Notes: generated by a model not told the origin, from the sequence alone. Positions 16,926-26,194 are shown, numbered from the stretch's first letter. The stretch: 64,000 nt of DNA from Enhydrobacter aerosaccus (GCF_900167455.1 NZ_FUWJ01000016.1:48466-112465), one strand, 5' to 3'. Numbers and translations are program-made.

Positions 16926-17951
16926 ATGAGTGCGGATCGAAGAGAAGCCGGAACATTCTCCGGACGGGTGAACGTCACCCACGAGTACGGCGTCCTCAAG
17001 GAAGTCGTCGTCGGCCGGGCCGAGAACCTTCAACTGCCGACCTATTCGCAGGACTTCTCTCGTCAGGTCCATTATGCGCCGGAAGCCGCGAAGGCGCGAA
17101 TGGGGGAGATGGCGGGCCAGTTCTGGCAGCAGGTCGACCCCGAGAGCTATGGCCGCGCCGTCGAGCAACTGGACCATCTCGTCCGCTTTCTCGAAGCGCG
17201 AGGCGTGATCGTCCATCGACCGGAGCTGTTCACCGCGGAACAACGCGCGCTCTGGAGTTCGCTCTCGACGGTCAACATGCAGATCTTCGTCCGCGACCCG
17301 ATGGTGGTGATCGGCAACAACGTCATCGAGACGAATCTGCGAATGCCCTATCGCAACAAGGAGAGATTCGGTCTGCAGACTCTCCTGTCGCAGCTGTCGG
17401 AGCGCACCGACGCCCGCATCGTCGGCATGCCGTTCCAATATCCCGTGCATCAGGACGCGGCAGACCAGTCTTCCGGCCTGTACCTGGAGGGCGGGGACGT
17501 GTTCGTGCTCGGGAAGGACATCCTGGTTGGCTACAACGGCAGGACCGCGACATCCCTGGCCGGCATCCGTTGGCTTGCCCGCTATCTTGGAGACGACTAT
17601 CGCGTCCATCCCGTTCCGCTGACCCAGGACGTCCTGCATCTCGACGATGGCCTGGCGCTGGTCAGGGAAGGGCTGGCGATCGTTCTTGTCGAGCAGTTCG
17701 CCCACGGCATCCCGGAGATCCTGAAAGGGTGGGACCTGATCGAGGTGAGCAAGTTCGAGGCCCTCAATTATCTGGCCGGGAACGGCCTGGTGTTGAGGCC
17801 GGGCGAGATCGTCATCGACGCGCGGCTGCCGCATCTCGCCGAGGCCCTGTCGGCCCGGAACGTGACCGTGCACACGATCGAGTACGATGCCGTGACACTA
17901 TGGGCCGGCGGGCTGCGATGCTCCCATCATCCGATCGTTCGCGAGCTCTGA
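16926..17951 (+). CDS. Amidinotransferase/arginine-deiminase superfamily protein
   Basis: 341 residues of the guanidino-group-modifying fold. The catalytic elements are conserved: D124 in FVRDP, E188-GGD191 in YLEGGD, H238-D240 in LHLDD and nucleophile C332 in GGLRCSHHP. This set fits glycine/inosamine amidinotransferases and arginine deiminases; the overall pattern looks closer to the amidinotransferase branch. The ATG at 16926 with GGAG upstream is preferred over the one at 16899. No neighbouring arginine-pathway gene helps to fix the substrate. Confidence 0.8.
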   Translation: MSADRREAGTFSGRVNVTHEYGVLKEVVVGRAENLQLPTYSQDFSRQVHYAPEAAKARMGEMAGQFWQQVDPESYGRAVEQLDHLVRFLEARGVIVHRPELFTAEQRALWSSLSTVNMQIFVRDPMVVIGNNVIETNLRMPYRNKERFGLQTLLSQLSERTDARIVGMPFQYPVHQDAADQSSGLYLEGGDVFVLGKDILVGYNGRTATSLAGIRWLARYLGDDYRVHPVPLTQDVLHLDDGLALVREGLAIVLVEQFAHGIPEILKGWDLIEVSKFEALNYLAGNGLVLRPGEIVIDARLPHLAEALSARNVTVHTIEYDAVTLWAGGLRCSHHPIVREL

Positions 17952-17981
17952 CGGACCGCGGAACGGTCTGTGCGTCGCGCC

Positions 17982-18707
17982 TTACCAGATCAGGCGGCGG
18001 CGGTGGGCCAGCGGCCGCACCACATGGGTGTGATCCATGACGTCCTTCACACCCGGCACCGATTCGGCAGCGACCCGATAGGCTCGCTGCACGGCTTCGT
18101 CGGCGACCACGCCCCACAGATGCACGATGCCGCCGTTTACCGTGACCTCGGTCCGCGCCGTCGACCAGCGATGAGCCTTCACGGCTTCCTCGACGTGGCG
18201 TCGCAGTTCGGCGTCGGAGAGAGGTCTGGGTGGCGGCGCGACAGGAGTCTTCTGCTGCGGAGACGTGTTGCTGCGCGTGATCAGCGCCTGCACGAGGTTG
18301 ATGCGGCTCACCATGCCGACGACATTGTCGTCATCCATGACCACGATCCGCTTGACCTTGTGTTGCAGCATGAGGGCGGCAATCTCTTCGACCGGCGTGT
18401 CCTGCTGGCAGGTGACGACATTTCGCGTCATCACATCGGTCACGCGGCGCGAATGGGTTCTGACATAGGCTGCCGCCGCCGCGGCGTCGTCGGCGATCTC
18501 GTGCATCAGGCCGGGCTCGGCCTCCGTCTCGGCCTCGATATGGCCGATCAGATCGCCTTCGCTCACGATCCCGACCATCGTGCCGTCCTCGTCCATGACC
18601 GGCATGCCGCTGACGCGCGTGTTCACCAGCAATTCCGCCGCTTCGTAGATCGTGGCGGTGGCGGGAACAGAAACCACCCCTTTGCTCATCACGTCGCTGG
18701 CGCGCAT
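17982..18707 (-). CDS. CBS-pair and BON domain protein
   Basis: 241 residues: two CBS domains (about 1-60 with VSGMPVMDEDGTMVGIVSEGDL, and about 90-150 with KRIVVMDDDNVVGMVSRINL) followed by a BON domain (about 165-235 with VTVNGGIVHLWGVV). CBS pairs bind adenosine nucleotides. BON domains occur in envelope-stress proteins, but no signal peptide is present, so the protein should be cytoplasmic. It is convergent with the amidinotransferase-like gene. A role in stress or energy sensing is a family-level inference. Confidence 0.87.
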   Translation of the reverse strand: MRASDVMSKGVVSVPATATIYEAAELLVNTRVSGMPVMDEDGTMVGIVSEGDLIGHIEAETEAEPGLMHEIADDAAAAAAYVRTHSRRVTDVMTRNVVTCQQDTPVEEIAALMLQHKVKRIVVMDDDNVVGMVSRINLVQALITRSNTSPQQKTPVAPPPRPLSDAELRRHVEEAVKAHRWSTARTEVTVNGGIVHLWGVVADEAVQRAYRVAAESVPGVKDVMDHTHVVRPLAHRRRLIW

Positions 18708-18787
18708 CCTTCAGCCCCCGGTTTGGCGGGCCGAACCCTAGAGGGTCTTCGAGCGCGAGTCTTGTGCTGGATCAACCCTGCGGCCTT

Positions 18788-19465
18788 TCAGCGGAACGCC
18801 GCGCGGATGCCGGCCAGGCGACGGCGCATGCGCTGCATGGCGCGGTGACGCACCCGCGCTTCCGCCACCTGCAGATCGAGCACGATGGGCTTGTGGTCCG
18901 ACGGCCCGAATTCGAGAGTGCCGGCGAAGGTGCAGGTCAGGCAATGCGCCAGGCAGCGGTCGAGACGAAAGGGCACGACGTCGCCGCCGAAATGGGTCGC
19001 CTCGCGCGGGCCGACGTCGGAGAAGCCGGGAATGAGGCTGGGACCGACCGCGTTGTAGTCGCCGATGATCGCCGCGGGGGTTCCGCGCAAGGCCGAGGCG
19101 ATGCGCAGAAGCTGGCGGCGGTTGAGCAGCTGCCCGTGCGACAGATGGACGTTGGCGAAGGTGATCTCGCCCAGCTTCACAAGCTGTGCCCGCCGTCGCG
19201 GCAAACGGCCGGGCAGGGGGGAGGCGGGCAGCGGCAGCACCTGCGGTGTGGCGAAATGATGACGGCTCCAGGCGGCGAGGCCATGGATGCGGCCCGGCCA
19301 CGGCAGACGGTGATAGTGGCCGGAAACCAGCGCCGGCAGCGTGTCCATGTGCTGCGTGACTTCCTGCATCAGGAGCAGGTCGGGCCGTTCGCGCTCGAGC
19401 AAGCCCGCCACATCCTGAACTGCCGCCCCTTCAAGGCGCAGCAGGTTCCAGCTGATGATCCGCAT
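18788..19465 (-). CDS. Endonuclease/exonuclease/phosphatase-family protein
   Basis: 225 residues of the DNase I-like fold. Motifs in order: ISWNLLR at the N-terminus (Asn), LLLMQEVT (metal-binding Glu), ANVHLSHG, IIGDYNAVG (Asp and Asn) and C-terminal GPSDHKPIVLD (Asp and His). All catalytic positions of the superfamily are therefore present. The substrate could be DNA, phospholipid or phosphate ester. The ATG at 19465 lacks a clear ribosome-binding site. It is divergent from the D-erythronate dehydrogenase gene by 70 bases. Confidence 0.83.
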   Translation of the reverse strand: MRIISWNLLRLEGAAVQDVAGLLERERPDLLLMQEVTQHMDTLPALVSGHYHRLPWPGRIHGLAAWSRHHFATPQVLPLPASPLPGRLPRRRAQLVKLGEITFANVHLSHGQLLNRRQLLRIASALRGTPAAIIGDYNAVGPSLIPGFSDVGPREATHFGGDVVPFRLDRCLAHCLTCTFAGTLEFGPSDHKPIVLDLQVAEARVRHRAMQRMRRRLAGIRAAFR

Positions 19466-19535
19466 GTGGGGAACATAGACGGCTGGAGGCGTTCTGTGCA
19501 CACTCCCGCCGGAAAATTCATGGGATGGAAGCGAC

Positions 19536-20534
19536 ATGAAGGTGGTCATCACCGGCGGAGCGGGATTCCTCGGCAAGAAGCTGGCACGGCGCATTCTGCA
19601 GCAGGGCACGCTCGTCAACGCCCAGGGCAAGCCGCAAAAGGTGAACGAGCTGGTGCTTTTCGATGTCGGGCGCGCGACGGGGCCAGGGCTCGAGGATCCG
19701 CGCGTCCGGACGATCGCGGGTGACATCGCCAATTCCGCCACGGTGCAGTCGATCGTGCAGGGCGCATCGACCGTGTTCCATTTTGCCGCGGTGGTGAGCG
19801 CGGGCGCGGAAGCCGATTTCGACCTCGGCTATCGCGTCAATCTCGACGGCACGCGCAACGTGCTCGAGGCCTGCCGGGCGCTCGGCACCAACCCGCGCGT
19901 CGTCTTCACCAGTTCGCTGGCCGCCTATGGCGGCGACCTGCCGCCGGCGGTCACCGACGATACGCCGCTCACGCCGCAAACCTCCTATGGCGCCCAGAAA
20001 TCGATCGGCGAGTTCCTGGTGCGGGATTATACGCGCAAGGGCTTCCTGCGCGGCACGGCGGTGCGGCTGCCGACCATCTGCGTGCGCACGGGCCTGCCCA
20101 ACAAGGCGGCCTCGACCTGGGCCAGTTCGGTGGTGCGCGAGCCGCTGACGGGCGTCGATGTCGTCTGTCCTGTCTCGCCCGAGACGGTGATGGTGGTGCT
20201 CAGTCCCCGCAAGACGGTCGACGCCTTCCTGCGCGTGCACGACCTGCCGCCCGACGCCTTCGGCCCCGGCCGCACGCTGCTGCTGAACGGGATCAAGGTC
20301 ACCGCCCGGCAGCTCGAACAGGCGGTGACGACGCATGCCGGCAACCGCAAGGTCGGCAAGATCGTGTGGGAACACGATCCGGCGATCCAGAAGATTTGCG
20401 ACGGCTGGCCTCAGGGCATCGATTCGGCGCGGTCGCGTCAGCTCGGCTTCGAGGTCGACCGGGATCTCGACGAGATCGTGCGCAACTTCATCGCCGACGA
20501 CCTCGACGAGCAGATGAAGCTCGTGAAGCCGTGA
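19536..20534 (+). CDS. denD: D-erythronate dehydrogenase (extended SDR)
   Basis: 332 residues of the extended short-chain dehydrogenase/epimerase fold. Glycine motif GGAGFLG is at 7-13, an Asp (LFDVG) follows strand 2, and the catalytic S126/S127, Y151 and K155 (YGAQK) are present. The overall pattern, including ERI-like sugar-acid segments and RSRQLGF-type C-terminus, matches DenD, which oxidises D-erythronate to 2-oxo-tetronate with NAD for C4 sugar-acid catabolism. The usual partners OtnI/OtnC are not adjacent; instead an IclR regulator, a DapA-family lyase and an MFS carrier follow. Confidence 0.8.
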   Translation: MKVVITGGAGFLGKKLARRILQQGTLVNAQGKPQKVNELVLFDVGRATGPGLEDPRVRTIAGDIANSATVQSIVQGASTVFHFAAVVSAGAEADFDLGYRVNLDGTRNVLEACRALGTNPRVVFTSSLAAYGGDLPPAVTDDTPLTPQTSYGAQKSIGEFLVRDYTRKGFLRGTAVRLPTICVRTGLPNKAASTWASSVVREPLTGVDVVCPVSPETVMVVLSPRKTVDAFLRVHDLPPDAFGPGRTLLLNGIKVTARQLEQAVTTHAGNRKVGKIVWEHDPAIQKICDGWPQGIDSARSRQLGFEVDRDLDEIVRNFIADDLDEQMKLVKP

Positions 20535-20558
20535 GAGATCACGCGCGCTTGATCTGAC

Positions 20559-21398
20559 TCAGCGCGCTCTCGGCCGCTCGACCTCGTCACGAACAGCCGG
20601 CCGCTCGCGCGGCGGCTGATAGCCCAGCTGCACCGAGATGAGCTGGGCGTGCGACAGGACGAGTTCGGCGAGCTCGGGAACGCGCTCCGGCGTGACATGC
20701 CGGGTATTGCCGCTGACGCTGATCGCGGCGATCACGCGGCCGGTCGAATTGCGGATCGGCGCGGCGACGCAGCGCACTTCCGGTTCGTGCTCGCAATTGT
20801 CGATCGCATATCCGCGAGCGCGGATATCGGCCAGTTCACCGCGCAGGCGCTCGGGATCGACGATGGTGTTGCGGGTGAAGGGCTGCAAGCCGAGGCCAAT
20901 GACGCGCTCGATCACGGCCGGCGGCTGGAAGGCCAGTGCCGCCTTGCCGACGCCGGTGCTGTGGCAGGGCGTGCCTTCCATGGTCGTGACCACGTTGTTC
21001 GCTCGCGCCTTGTCGGTCGCCTGCTCGACGAACACCATGCGACTGCCATCGAAGATGCAGAGATGCACGATCTCGCCCGACAGCTTGGCCAGCGTGTCCA
21101 CGAACGGACCCGCCTCGCGATACAGCGGCAGATTGGTGATGGCCGCGGTGCCCAGTTCGAACAGCTTCAGCCCGAGCCGGTAGCGCTCGCGGCTGGCCTC
21201 CTGATCGAGAAAGCCCACCGTCCGCAGGCTGTCGACCAGGCGATGCACGGTGGTGCGCGGAAGTCCGGTACGCTGGGCGATCTGAAGGACCGAGAGTTCG
21301 CGGTCGGTCGCGGAGAAGCACTCCAGAACGGCGAGCATCTTGAGCAGCGATTTGACGTTCTGGCGCTTGTCTTCGGCTTCCTCGGTCACGCTCCTCAC
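20559..21398 (-). CDS. IclR-family transcriptional regulator
   Basis: 279 residues. The winged helix-turn-helix (about 18-75: LSVLQIAQRTGLPRTTVHRL) is followed by the IclR ligand-binding domain (VGKAALAF, CVAAPIRN, VIAAISVSG). The GTG at 21398 is the longest start; another GTG three codons later has GAGGAG too close for use, so the exact start is uncertain. It lies downstream of the dapA-like gene on the same strand. Palindromes at 22400 and 22530 flank that locus, so it probably represses both the dapA-like gene and the MFS transporter. Confidence 0.88.
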   Translation of the reverse strand: MRSVTEEAEDKRQNVKSLLKMLAVLECFSATDRELSVLQIAQRTGLPRTTVHRLVDSLRTVGFLDQEASRERYRLGLKLFELGTAAITNLPLYREAGPFVDTLAKLSGEIVHLCIFDGSRMVFVEQATDKARANNVVTTMEGTPCHSTGVGKAALAFQPPAVIERVIGLGLQPFTRNTIVDPERLRGELADIRARGYAIDNCEHEPEVRCVAAPIRNSTGRVIAAISVSGNTRHVTPERVPELAELVLSHAQLISVQLGYQPPRERPAVRDEVERPRAR

Positions 21399-21463
21399 CC
21401 GCAGGGCAGGACCTTCGAATAGCCCATGCCCTGCATCGCTTCAATGTCGGCGCCGGGCCGAGG

Positions 21464-22378
21464 CTATTCCGCCGCGACCGACAGCGTGCCGCCGCCGAAC
21501 TCGAGCAGGTGACGCAGGGCCGGCGCGATCGCCGCCTTCTGCGCCTCCGACGGAGCCGGCATCGGCTGGCGCGGCGCGCCGGACGGGCAGCCCTGCAGCG
21601 TCAGCGCGTACTTCACGCAGGCCGGCAGATTGTCGCCCACGATCGTGTTCCAGAATCGCAGCAGCCGCTTGTGCAGCTCGAGTGCCGAGCGATGATCGCC
21701 GCGCTGCACGGCGTTCCACAGCGCCACGCAGGCGGTCGGCGCCGCCGCCGGATTGGCTGCGATGGTGCCGTGCGCTCCCAGAGCGAAGGACGGGTAGAGC
21801 AGGGCGTCGACGGCGGTCAGCACGACCTTGCCGGCCGGCACATCGAGCAGCAGATCGGCCATCAGCTTGAGGTCGCCGGCGCTCTGCTTCACGCCGATCA
21901 CGCCCGGCAGTTCCTGCATGATGCGCACCAGCAGGGCGGGGCTGAGATAGTTCCAGGGCACCACGTTGTAGATCACGATCGGCGGCTTCACCGATTCGGT
22001 GAGCGTCTTGAAGTGGCCGAGCGTTGCCGCGTCGTCGGGCTTGAACAGGTAATGCACGGGCGTGATCTGCAGGGCGGCGACGTTTAGCTTCTCGATCCGC
22101 CGGGCGCGCTGAACAGCCTCGCGCGTGCTGTTGGCGATGATCCCGGCCACCAGCGGGATCTTGCCGTTCACCTCTTCGGCGCAAATCGTCATCAGCCGCT
22201 CGAACTCGTCCGCCGTCAGCGTATGGCCTTCGCCGGTGCTGCCGCCGACGCAGACGCCATGGACACCCGTGCCGAGCAGGAAGCGGACCTGGCCGCGGAA
22301 CGCCTTTTCGTCGATCTCGCCGTCGGGAGTGAAGGGCGTGGGAATGGGCGGAATGATGCCCGTGAGGGTGGTCTGCAA
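21464..22378 (-). CDS. DapA-family (N-acetylneuraminate/dihydrodipicolinate lyase class) Schiff-base aldolase
   Basis: 304 residues of the class I aldolase DapA superfamily. GGSTGE is at 45-50, catalytic Tyr is Y137 (IYNVV) and Schiff-base lysine is K164 (IGVKQSAGD). A TTG start with AAGGAGG 6 bases upstream fits best. Members include lysine biosynthesis DapA and catabolic lyases or dehydratases for 2-keto-3-deoxy sugar acids. The catabolic setting (IclR regulator, MFS carrier, D-erythronate dehydrogenase nearby) suggests a sugar-acid lyase rather than lysine biosynthesis. An operator-like palindrome lies 22 bases upstream. Confidence 0.83.
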   Translation of the reverse strand: MQTTLTGIIPPIPTPFTPDGEIDEKAFRGQVRFLLGTGVHGVCVGGSTGEGHTLTADEFERLMTICAEEVNGKIPLVAGIIANSTREAVQRARRIEKLNVAALQITPVHYLFKPDDAATLGHFKTLTESVKPPIVIYNVVPWNYLSPALLVRIMQELPGVIGVKQSAGDLKLMADLLLDVPAGKVVLTAVDALLYPSFALGAHGTIAANPAAAPTACVALWNAVQRGDHRSALELHKRLLRFWNTIVGDNLPACVKYALTLQGCPSGAPRQPMPAPSEAQKAAIAPALRHLLEFGGGTLSVAAE

Positions 22379-22399
22379 GCGATCCTCCTTCGGTTTATA

Positions 22400-22416
22400 T
22401 GTCCAATATACGGACA
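22400..22416. promoter_or_regulatory. IclR-type palindromic operator candidate
   Basis: TGTCCAATATACGGACA, with TGTCC/GGACA arms. It lies 22 bases upstream of the dapA-like start codon and 154 bases from the similar site at 22530. It fits repression of the dapA-like gene by the neighbouring IclR regulator. Confidence 0.65.
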
Positions 22417-22529
22417 GTACGTCGTCGTCGATATCTCAGTCAACGTTCAGAATAACCCGACTTTAATGCTGCTGTGAGGAATTTAGGCGGCGAAATCGAT
22501 TGACCTGTAGGATCGAGTCCGAACTACAT

Positions 22530-22546
22530 TGTCCATAATATGGACA
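22530..22546. promoter_or_regulatory. IclR-type palindromic operator candidate
   Basis: TGTCCATAATATGGACA, extended by one matching base each side to a 19-base near-perfect palindrome (only the centre is unpaired). It ends 24 bases before the MFS start codon, just ahead of its ribosome-binding site, so bound repressor would block transcription start or early elongation. Confidence 0.7.
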
Positions 22547-22570
22547 ATACAGTTACCGGAGGAAACAACC

Positions 22571-23902
22571 ATGGCAATCGAGCAGGACATGGCGTCGGGA
22601 CTCTCCGCCGCGGATCGAGGGAGCGTCGTTTCGAGGGCCCGGGCCGGCGATGTCGCCAAGGTCGCCCTGGCGAGCGCCATCGGCAACACGATCGAGTATT
22701 ACGACTTCACCCTCTACGCGACCGCGACCGCGCTGGTGTTCAACAAGATATTCTTCCCCACCTTCGATCCGCTGGTGGGCTCGCTGGCTGCCTTCGCCAC
22801 CTTCTTCATGGGCTACTGCGCCCGGCCGCTGGGCGGGCTCCTGTTCGGCCACTTCGGCGACCGCGTCGGCCGCAAGGCCGCCTTGCTGGCGACCATCCTC
22901 ATCATGGGGCTGGGTACCGTCCTGATCGGATTGATGCCGTCCTACGACAGAATCGGCGTCTGGGCGCCCATCGGCCTGGTGACGCTACGCCTGCTGCAAG
23001 GTATCGGCATCGGCGGCGAGTATGGCGGCGGCATGGTCATGACCGTCGAGCATGCACCGGCCGACCGCCGCGGCTTCTACAGTGCGCTCGTGCATGTCGG
23101 CGTGCCGGCCGGCTTCCTGATCCCCATCGTGCTGCTGGGCGTGCTGTCGGCGGAGATGTCGGATCAGGTCTTCCTGTCCTGGGGATGGCGTCTGCCCTTC
23201 CTGTTTAGCATCGTGCTGGTCGGCATCGGCCTGTTCATCCGGGTGCAGATCTCCGAAACGCCGGCGTTCCAGCGCGTGCTGCGCGAGGAGAAGAGGGCCA
23301 CCCTGCCGGCGGTGGAGGCCGTGCGCGATCACGGTGGCAACGTCCTGTTCGGCATCGGGGCGAAGATCGCCGAGAGCGGACTCTTCAATATCTATGCCGT
23401 GTTCGCCATCACCTACTGCGTGACCAGGCTCGGATTGCCGCAACGGACGATCCTCAACGGCGTGCTGGTTGGCTGCGCGCTCGAATGCCTGACGCTGCCC
23501 CTGTTCGGGCTGCTGTCCGACCGGTTGGGACGACGCCCCGTCTATATCGGCGGCATGCTGTTCCAGGCGGTGCTGGCCTTTCCCTTCTTCCTGATGATCG
23601 ACAGCGGCCAGACGGGCCTGATCTGGTTGGCGATCGCGCTGGGGCTCGCGATCGGCCACGGCTCGGTCTACGGCGCGCAAGGAGCCTACTTCTCGGAACT
23701 GTTCCCCGCGCGCATCCGCTATAGCGGCCTGTCGCTGGTGCAGCAGATCGGCCCGATCCTGGGCGGCGGACTGTCGCCGCTGATCGCGACGGCGCTGCTG
23801 GCGCGCTACGGCAGTGCGTCGTCCATTGCGATCTTCATGACGGCGATTGCGCTTCTCTCCGCCGCGTGCACCTTGGCCTTGCGACCTGCCCGCGCGGGTT
23901 AG
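22571..23902 (+). CDS. MFS transporter, metabolite:H+ symporter (MHS) family
   Basis: 443 residues with 12 hydrophobic segments. The MHS-family hallmark GNTIEYYDFTLYATATALVFN opens TM1, and GHFGDRVGRKAALL is the TM2-3 loop. Relatives (KgtP, ShiA, ProP, citrate carriers) import small organic acids or zwitterions with protons. GGAGGAAACAACC precedes the ATG. It is divergent from the dapA-like gene, and an IclR-type palindrome sits immediately ahead, so it probably imports the substrate of that lyase. Confidence 0.9.
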   Translation: MAIEQDMASGLSAADRGSVVSRARAGDVAKVALASAIGNTIEYYDFTLYATATALVFNKIFFPTFDPLVGSLAAFATFFMGYCARPLGGLLFGHFGDRVGRKAALLATILIMGLGTVLIGLMPSYDRIGVWAPIGLVTLRLLQGIGIGGEYGGGMVMTVEHAPADRRGFYSALVHVGVPAGFLIPIVLLGVLSAEMSDQVFLSWGWRLPFLFSIVLVGIGLFIRVQISETPAFQRVLREEKRATLPAVEAVRDHGGNVLFGIGAKIAESGLFNIYAVFAITYCVTRLGLPQRTILNGVLVGCALECLTLPLFGLLSDRLGRRPVYIGGMLFQAVLAFPFFLMIDSGQTGLIWLAIALGLAIGHGSVYGAQGAYFSELFPARIRYSGLSLVQQIGPILGGGLSPLIATALLARYGSASSIAIFMTAIALLSAACTLALRPARAG

Positions 23903-23915
23903 CGCCGGCGCGGCC

Positions 23916-24725
23916 TCAGCGTCCGACGATCTTCCTCAGGAATTCCTGGACATGCCGCCACGGACTCCAGACGTGGCGGGCTTCGATCATGTGCCAGTGA
24001 TGCGGATCGTCGTCGGGGCCGACCGTGATGCCGGCCGCATCGACGAACTCGCCCATGCCGACGGCGTCCATGTCCCACGGGCCGGTGGTCTTGTAGATCG
24101 TCGCCTTCCAGCCGTACTTGCGCATCGAGCGCGGCATGCCGGTCGCCATGAAGTCCATGTAGCGGGGCAGGGCCTCGGGCCGGCACAGATAAGCCTTGTT
24201 GAAGCCGACCATCAGCAGGCGGAAGTGGAACGGGTTCTTTTCCAGATACCGGATCACCTCGGTCGTGTTGGCCGGGTAGCGGGTCGAGAAGAAATCGTCG
24301 ATCACGACAATGCCCTGCGGGTTCACGATCTGGTTGGCGAGCTCGAGCTCGCGATAGACCGCGGTCCCGGTGTGTTCGCCGTCGATATGGCACCAGCGCA
24401 CCGTGTGATGCATCGCCTTGAGATCGAGCTTGGCCGGCAGGTCGATCGAGAAGGCCTCGACCAGATGCACGTTGGCGGGCTCGATGCCGGTGGAGCGGAT
24501 CGACTGCTTGATCTCGGCCTCGTCGAGCCGGCGATCGCACAGGAACAGCTTTTCGTCGCCCTTGCGGTAGTTGGCGAGCATCGAGGCGGATCGCCCCTTC
24601 CAGACGCCGATTTCGAACAGATCGCCCTTGGTTTCCGCCTGTTCATCCAGAAGGCCGCGCCAGACGCAGAACGACTGGAACGAGAACCAGCCCGGAATCG
24701 CGTCGATTTTCTCCCAACTCAGCAT
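23916..24725 (-). CDS. Class I SAM-dependent methyltransferase-like protein
   Basis: 269 residues. A Rossmann-type core is visible: FEIGVWKGRSASML (motif I), FLCDRRLD, then HIDGEHTGTAVYRELE and IVVIDDFFSTRYP. This resembles the Methyltransf_24/macrocin-O-methyltransferase class. Acceptor unknown. AAGAGGAA precedes the ATG. It is convergent with the MFS gene and divergent from the membrane protein pair, so it may modify an envelope glycan together with them, but this is only context. Confidence 0.75.
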   Translation of the reverse strand: MLSWEKIDAIPGWFSFQSFCVWRGLLDEQAETKGDLFEIGVWKGRSASMLANYRKGDEKLFLCDRRLDEAEIKQSIRSTGIEPANVHLVEAFSIDLPAKLDLKAMHHTVRWCHIDGEHTGTAVYRELELANQIVNPQGIVVIDDFFSTRYPANTTEVIRYLEKNPFHFRLLMVGFNKAYLCRPEALPRYMDFMATGMPRSMRKYGWKATIYKTTGPWDMDAVGMGEFVDAAGITVGPDDDPHHWHMIEARHVWSPWRHVQEFLRKIVGR

Positions 24726-24833
24726 CCGAATTCCTCTTCGCGGGCCACTTGCTAACAGCGCCCTTTGGACGCTGCAAGCCATCCTGTCTTGCGCCCCGGA
24801 CGGCGCTCGGGTAGAGCCCGAGCATCCCTGCCG

Positions 24834-26183
24834 ATGCCTTCAACGACCCTCGCATCCCGAGCAACGATCGGACTGATCTGGGCGCTGGCTCTCTGGCACA
24901 GCTGGCTTTGCCGCGGGCTGTTCGTCGATGGGGCGGCGTTCCTGATGAACATCACGCGGCACGAGCAGTTCTTCGATTTCTACACCCCGCGACTCTATGC
25001 CATGGTCGCCGCACAGGTGCCGATCATGACGGCGGTCACGCTGGGGGTCACCGACCTGCATCTGCTGGCCCGGCTGCTGTCGCTTGGCCTGTTCGTCCTG
25101 CCGACGCTGTTCTACACCCTGGCCCTGGTGCGGGCCCGCAACGAGCCGGTTCTGTTGGCGGTGGTGATCACGGCGATCGCGCTGGTCTTCATGACGACCT
25201 CGTTCTTCATTGTGGGCGAGTACAACACCGCCTACGGGCTCATCATGGCGGTCGCCGTCTGGCTCGCGACCGCCGAGCGGCTGACCGTGCGGGACGGGCT
25301 GTTCCTCGCCGCGGTCGGCGGCCTGGCGATCCGCACCTACGAGGTGTTCATCTATATCGGGCCCCTGCTGGCGGCGATGACGCTGTGGCAGGTCTGGCGC
25401 TTCAGGCCTCGGCCCGTGCTGCCGAGCCTGCTCCATCTCGCCGCCGCCGCCGGCTTCCTGGGGGGCATGGTCGTCGCCATCGATTCCGTCCTACATCCGT
25501 ATTCGGAGGCGCATCTCAACGAGACTTACGACACGGCCCTGAACTTCTGGCAGAACCCGCAGTTCCTCATGGCGGTCGTGCCCGTGCTCGTCATCGCGGT
25601 CTGGGCGTTGGTGCGGCCGGAGCAGCTCGGCGTGTCGAAGCCCTACCGCTGGGCCAACATCTTCGTGCTGGTGCTGGCGCTGTCGCCGCTGCTGGCGCTG
25701 ACCGACACGGTGGTCCGCCCCCAGGCCAAGTCGCAGTATGTTGCCCGCACGGTGAGCGGCGTGATCGTCGCCACGATGGTCGTCTTCATCTGGTGTTATA
25801 CCGCACAGCGTCTGCGCGGCTGGCGATTGCGGCAGATATTGCAGGGTGAGCAGGTGCGGCGGCGCCTGCTGGGGTTCGCCTGTCTGTTGTTGCTGGCCAC
25901 GCTTCCCTCTGACATTCAGCTGACGCTGATCTGGGAGTCTTATCTGAATACATTTCGCCAGGTCGTGGTCACTCACAAGGGGGTGGTGGCCATCGACGAC
26001 ACGCCGCTGTCGCGTCGGCCTACGGTGTTCATGGTCGAGAACTGGACGCTCCCGGCGCAGAGCCTGATGCTGCGCTCCAAACCGGGCGACGGCGTGGTCG
26101 CGCCGCCCCGCAGCTATTCCGGCTGGCTGCCGTTTCCGCCCGACGACCCGCCCAATTTCGGCCGCTTCTTCTGGCGGGACTGA
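24834..26183 (+). CDS. Multi-pass membrane protein, paralogue of the next gene
   Basis: 449 residues with about ten hydrophobic segments and a C-terminal soluble tail of about 60 residues. It shares with the following gene an acidic FVDGAAFLMNI loop after TM1, an F-DFY segment and a TTSFFIVGEYNTAY motif near residue 125. The early acidic loop followed by many helices resembles GT-C glycosyltransferases or EpsG-like polymerases, but no family is recognised. It starts at the ATG 24834; the stop lies 11 bases before the paralogue. Confidence 0.75.
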   Translation: MPSTTLASRATIGLIWALALWHSWLCRGLFVDGAAFLMNITRHEQFFDFYTPRLYAMVAAQVPIMTAVTLGVTDLHLLARLLSLGLFVLPTLFYTLALVRARNEPVLLAVVITAIALVFMTTSFFIVGEYNTAYGLIMAVAVWLATAERLTVRDGLFLAAVGGLAIRTYEVFIYIGPLLAAMTLWQVWRFRPRPVLPSLLHLAAAAGFLGGMVVAIDSVLHPYSEAHLNETYDTALNFWQNPQFLMAVVPVLVIAVWALVRPEQLGVSKPYRWANIFVLVLALSPLLALTDTVVRPQAKSQYVARTVSGVIVATMVVFIWCYTAQRLRGWRLRQILQGEQVRRRLLGFACLLLLATLPSDIQLTLIWESYLNTFRQVVVTHKGVVAIDDTPLSRRPTVFMVENWTLPAQSLMLRSKPGDGVVAPPRSYSGWLPFPPDDPPNFGRFFWRD

Positions 26184-26194
26184 CGAACGAGCCG

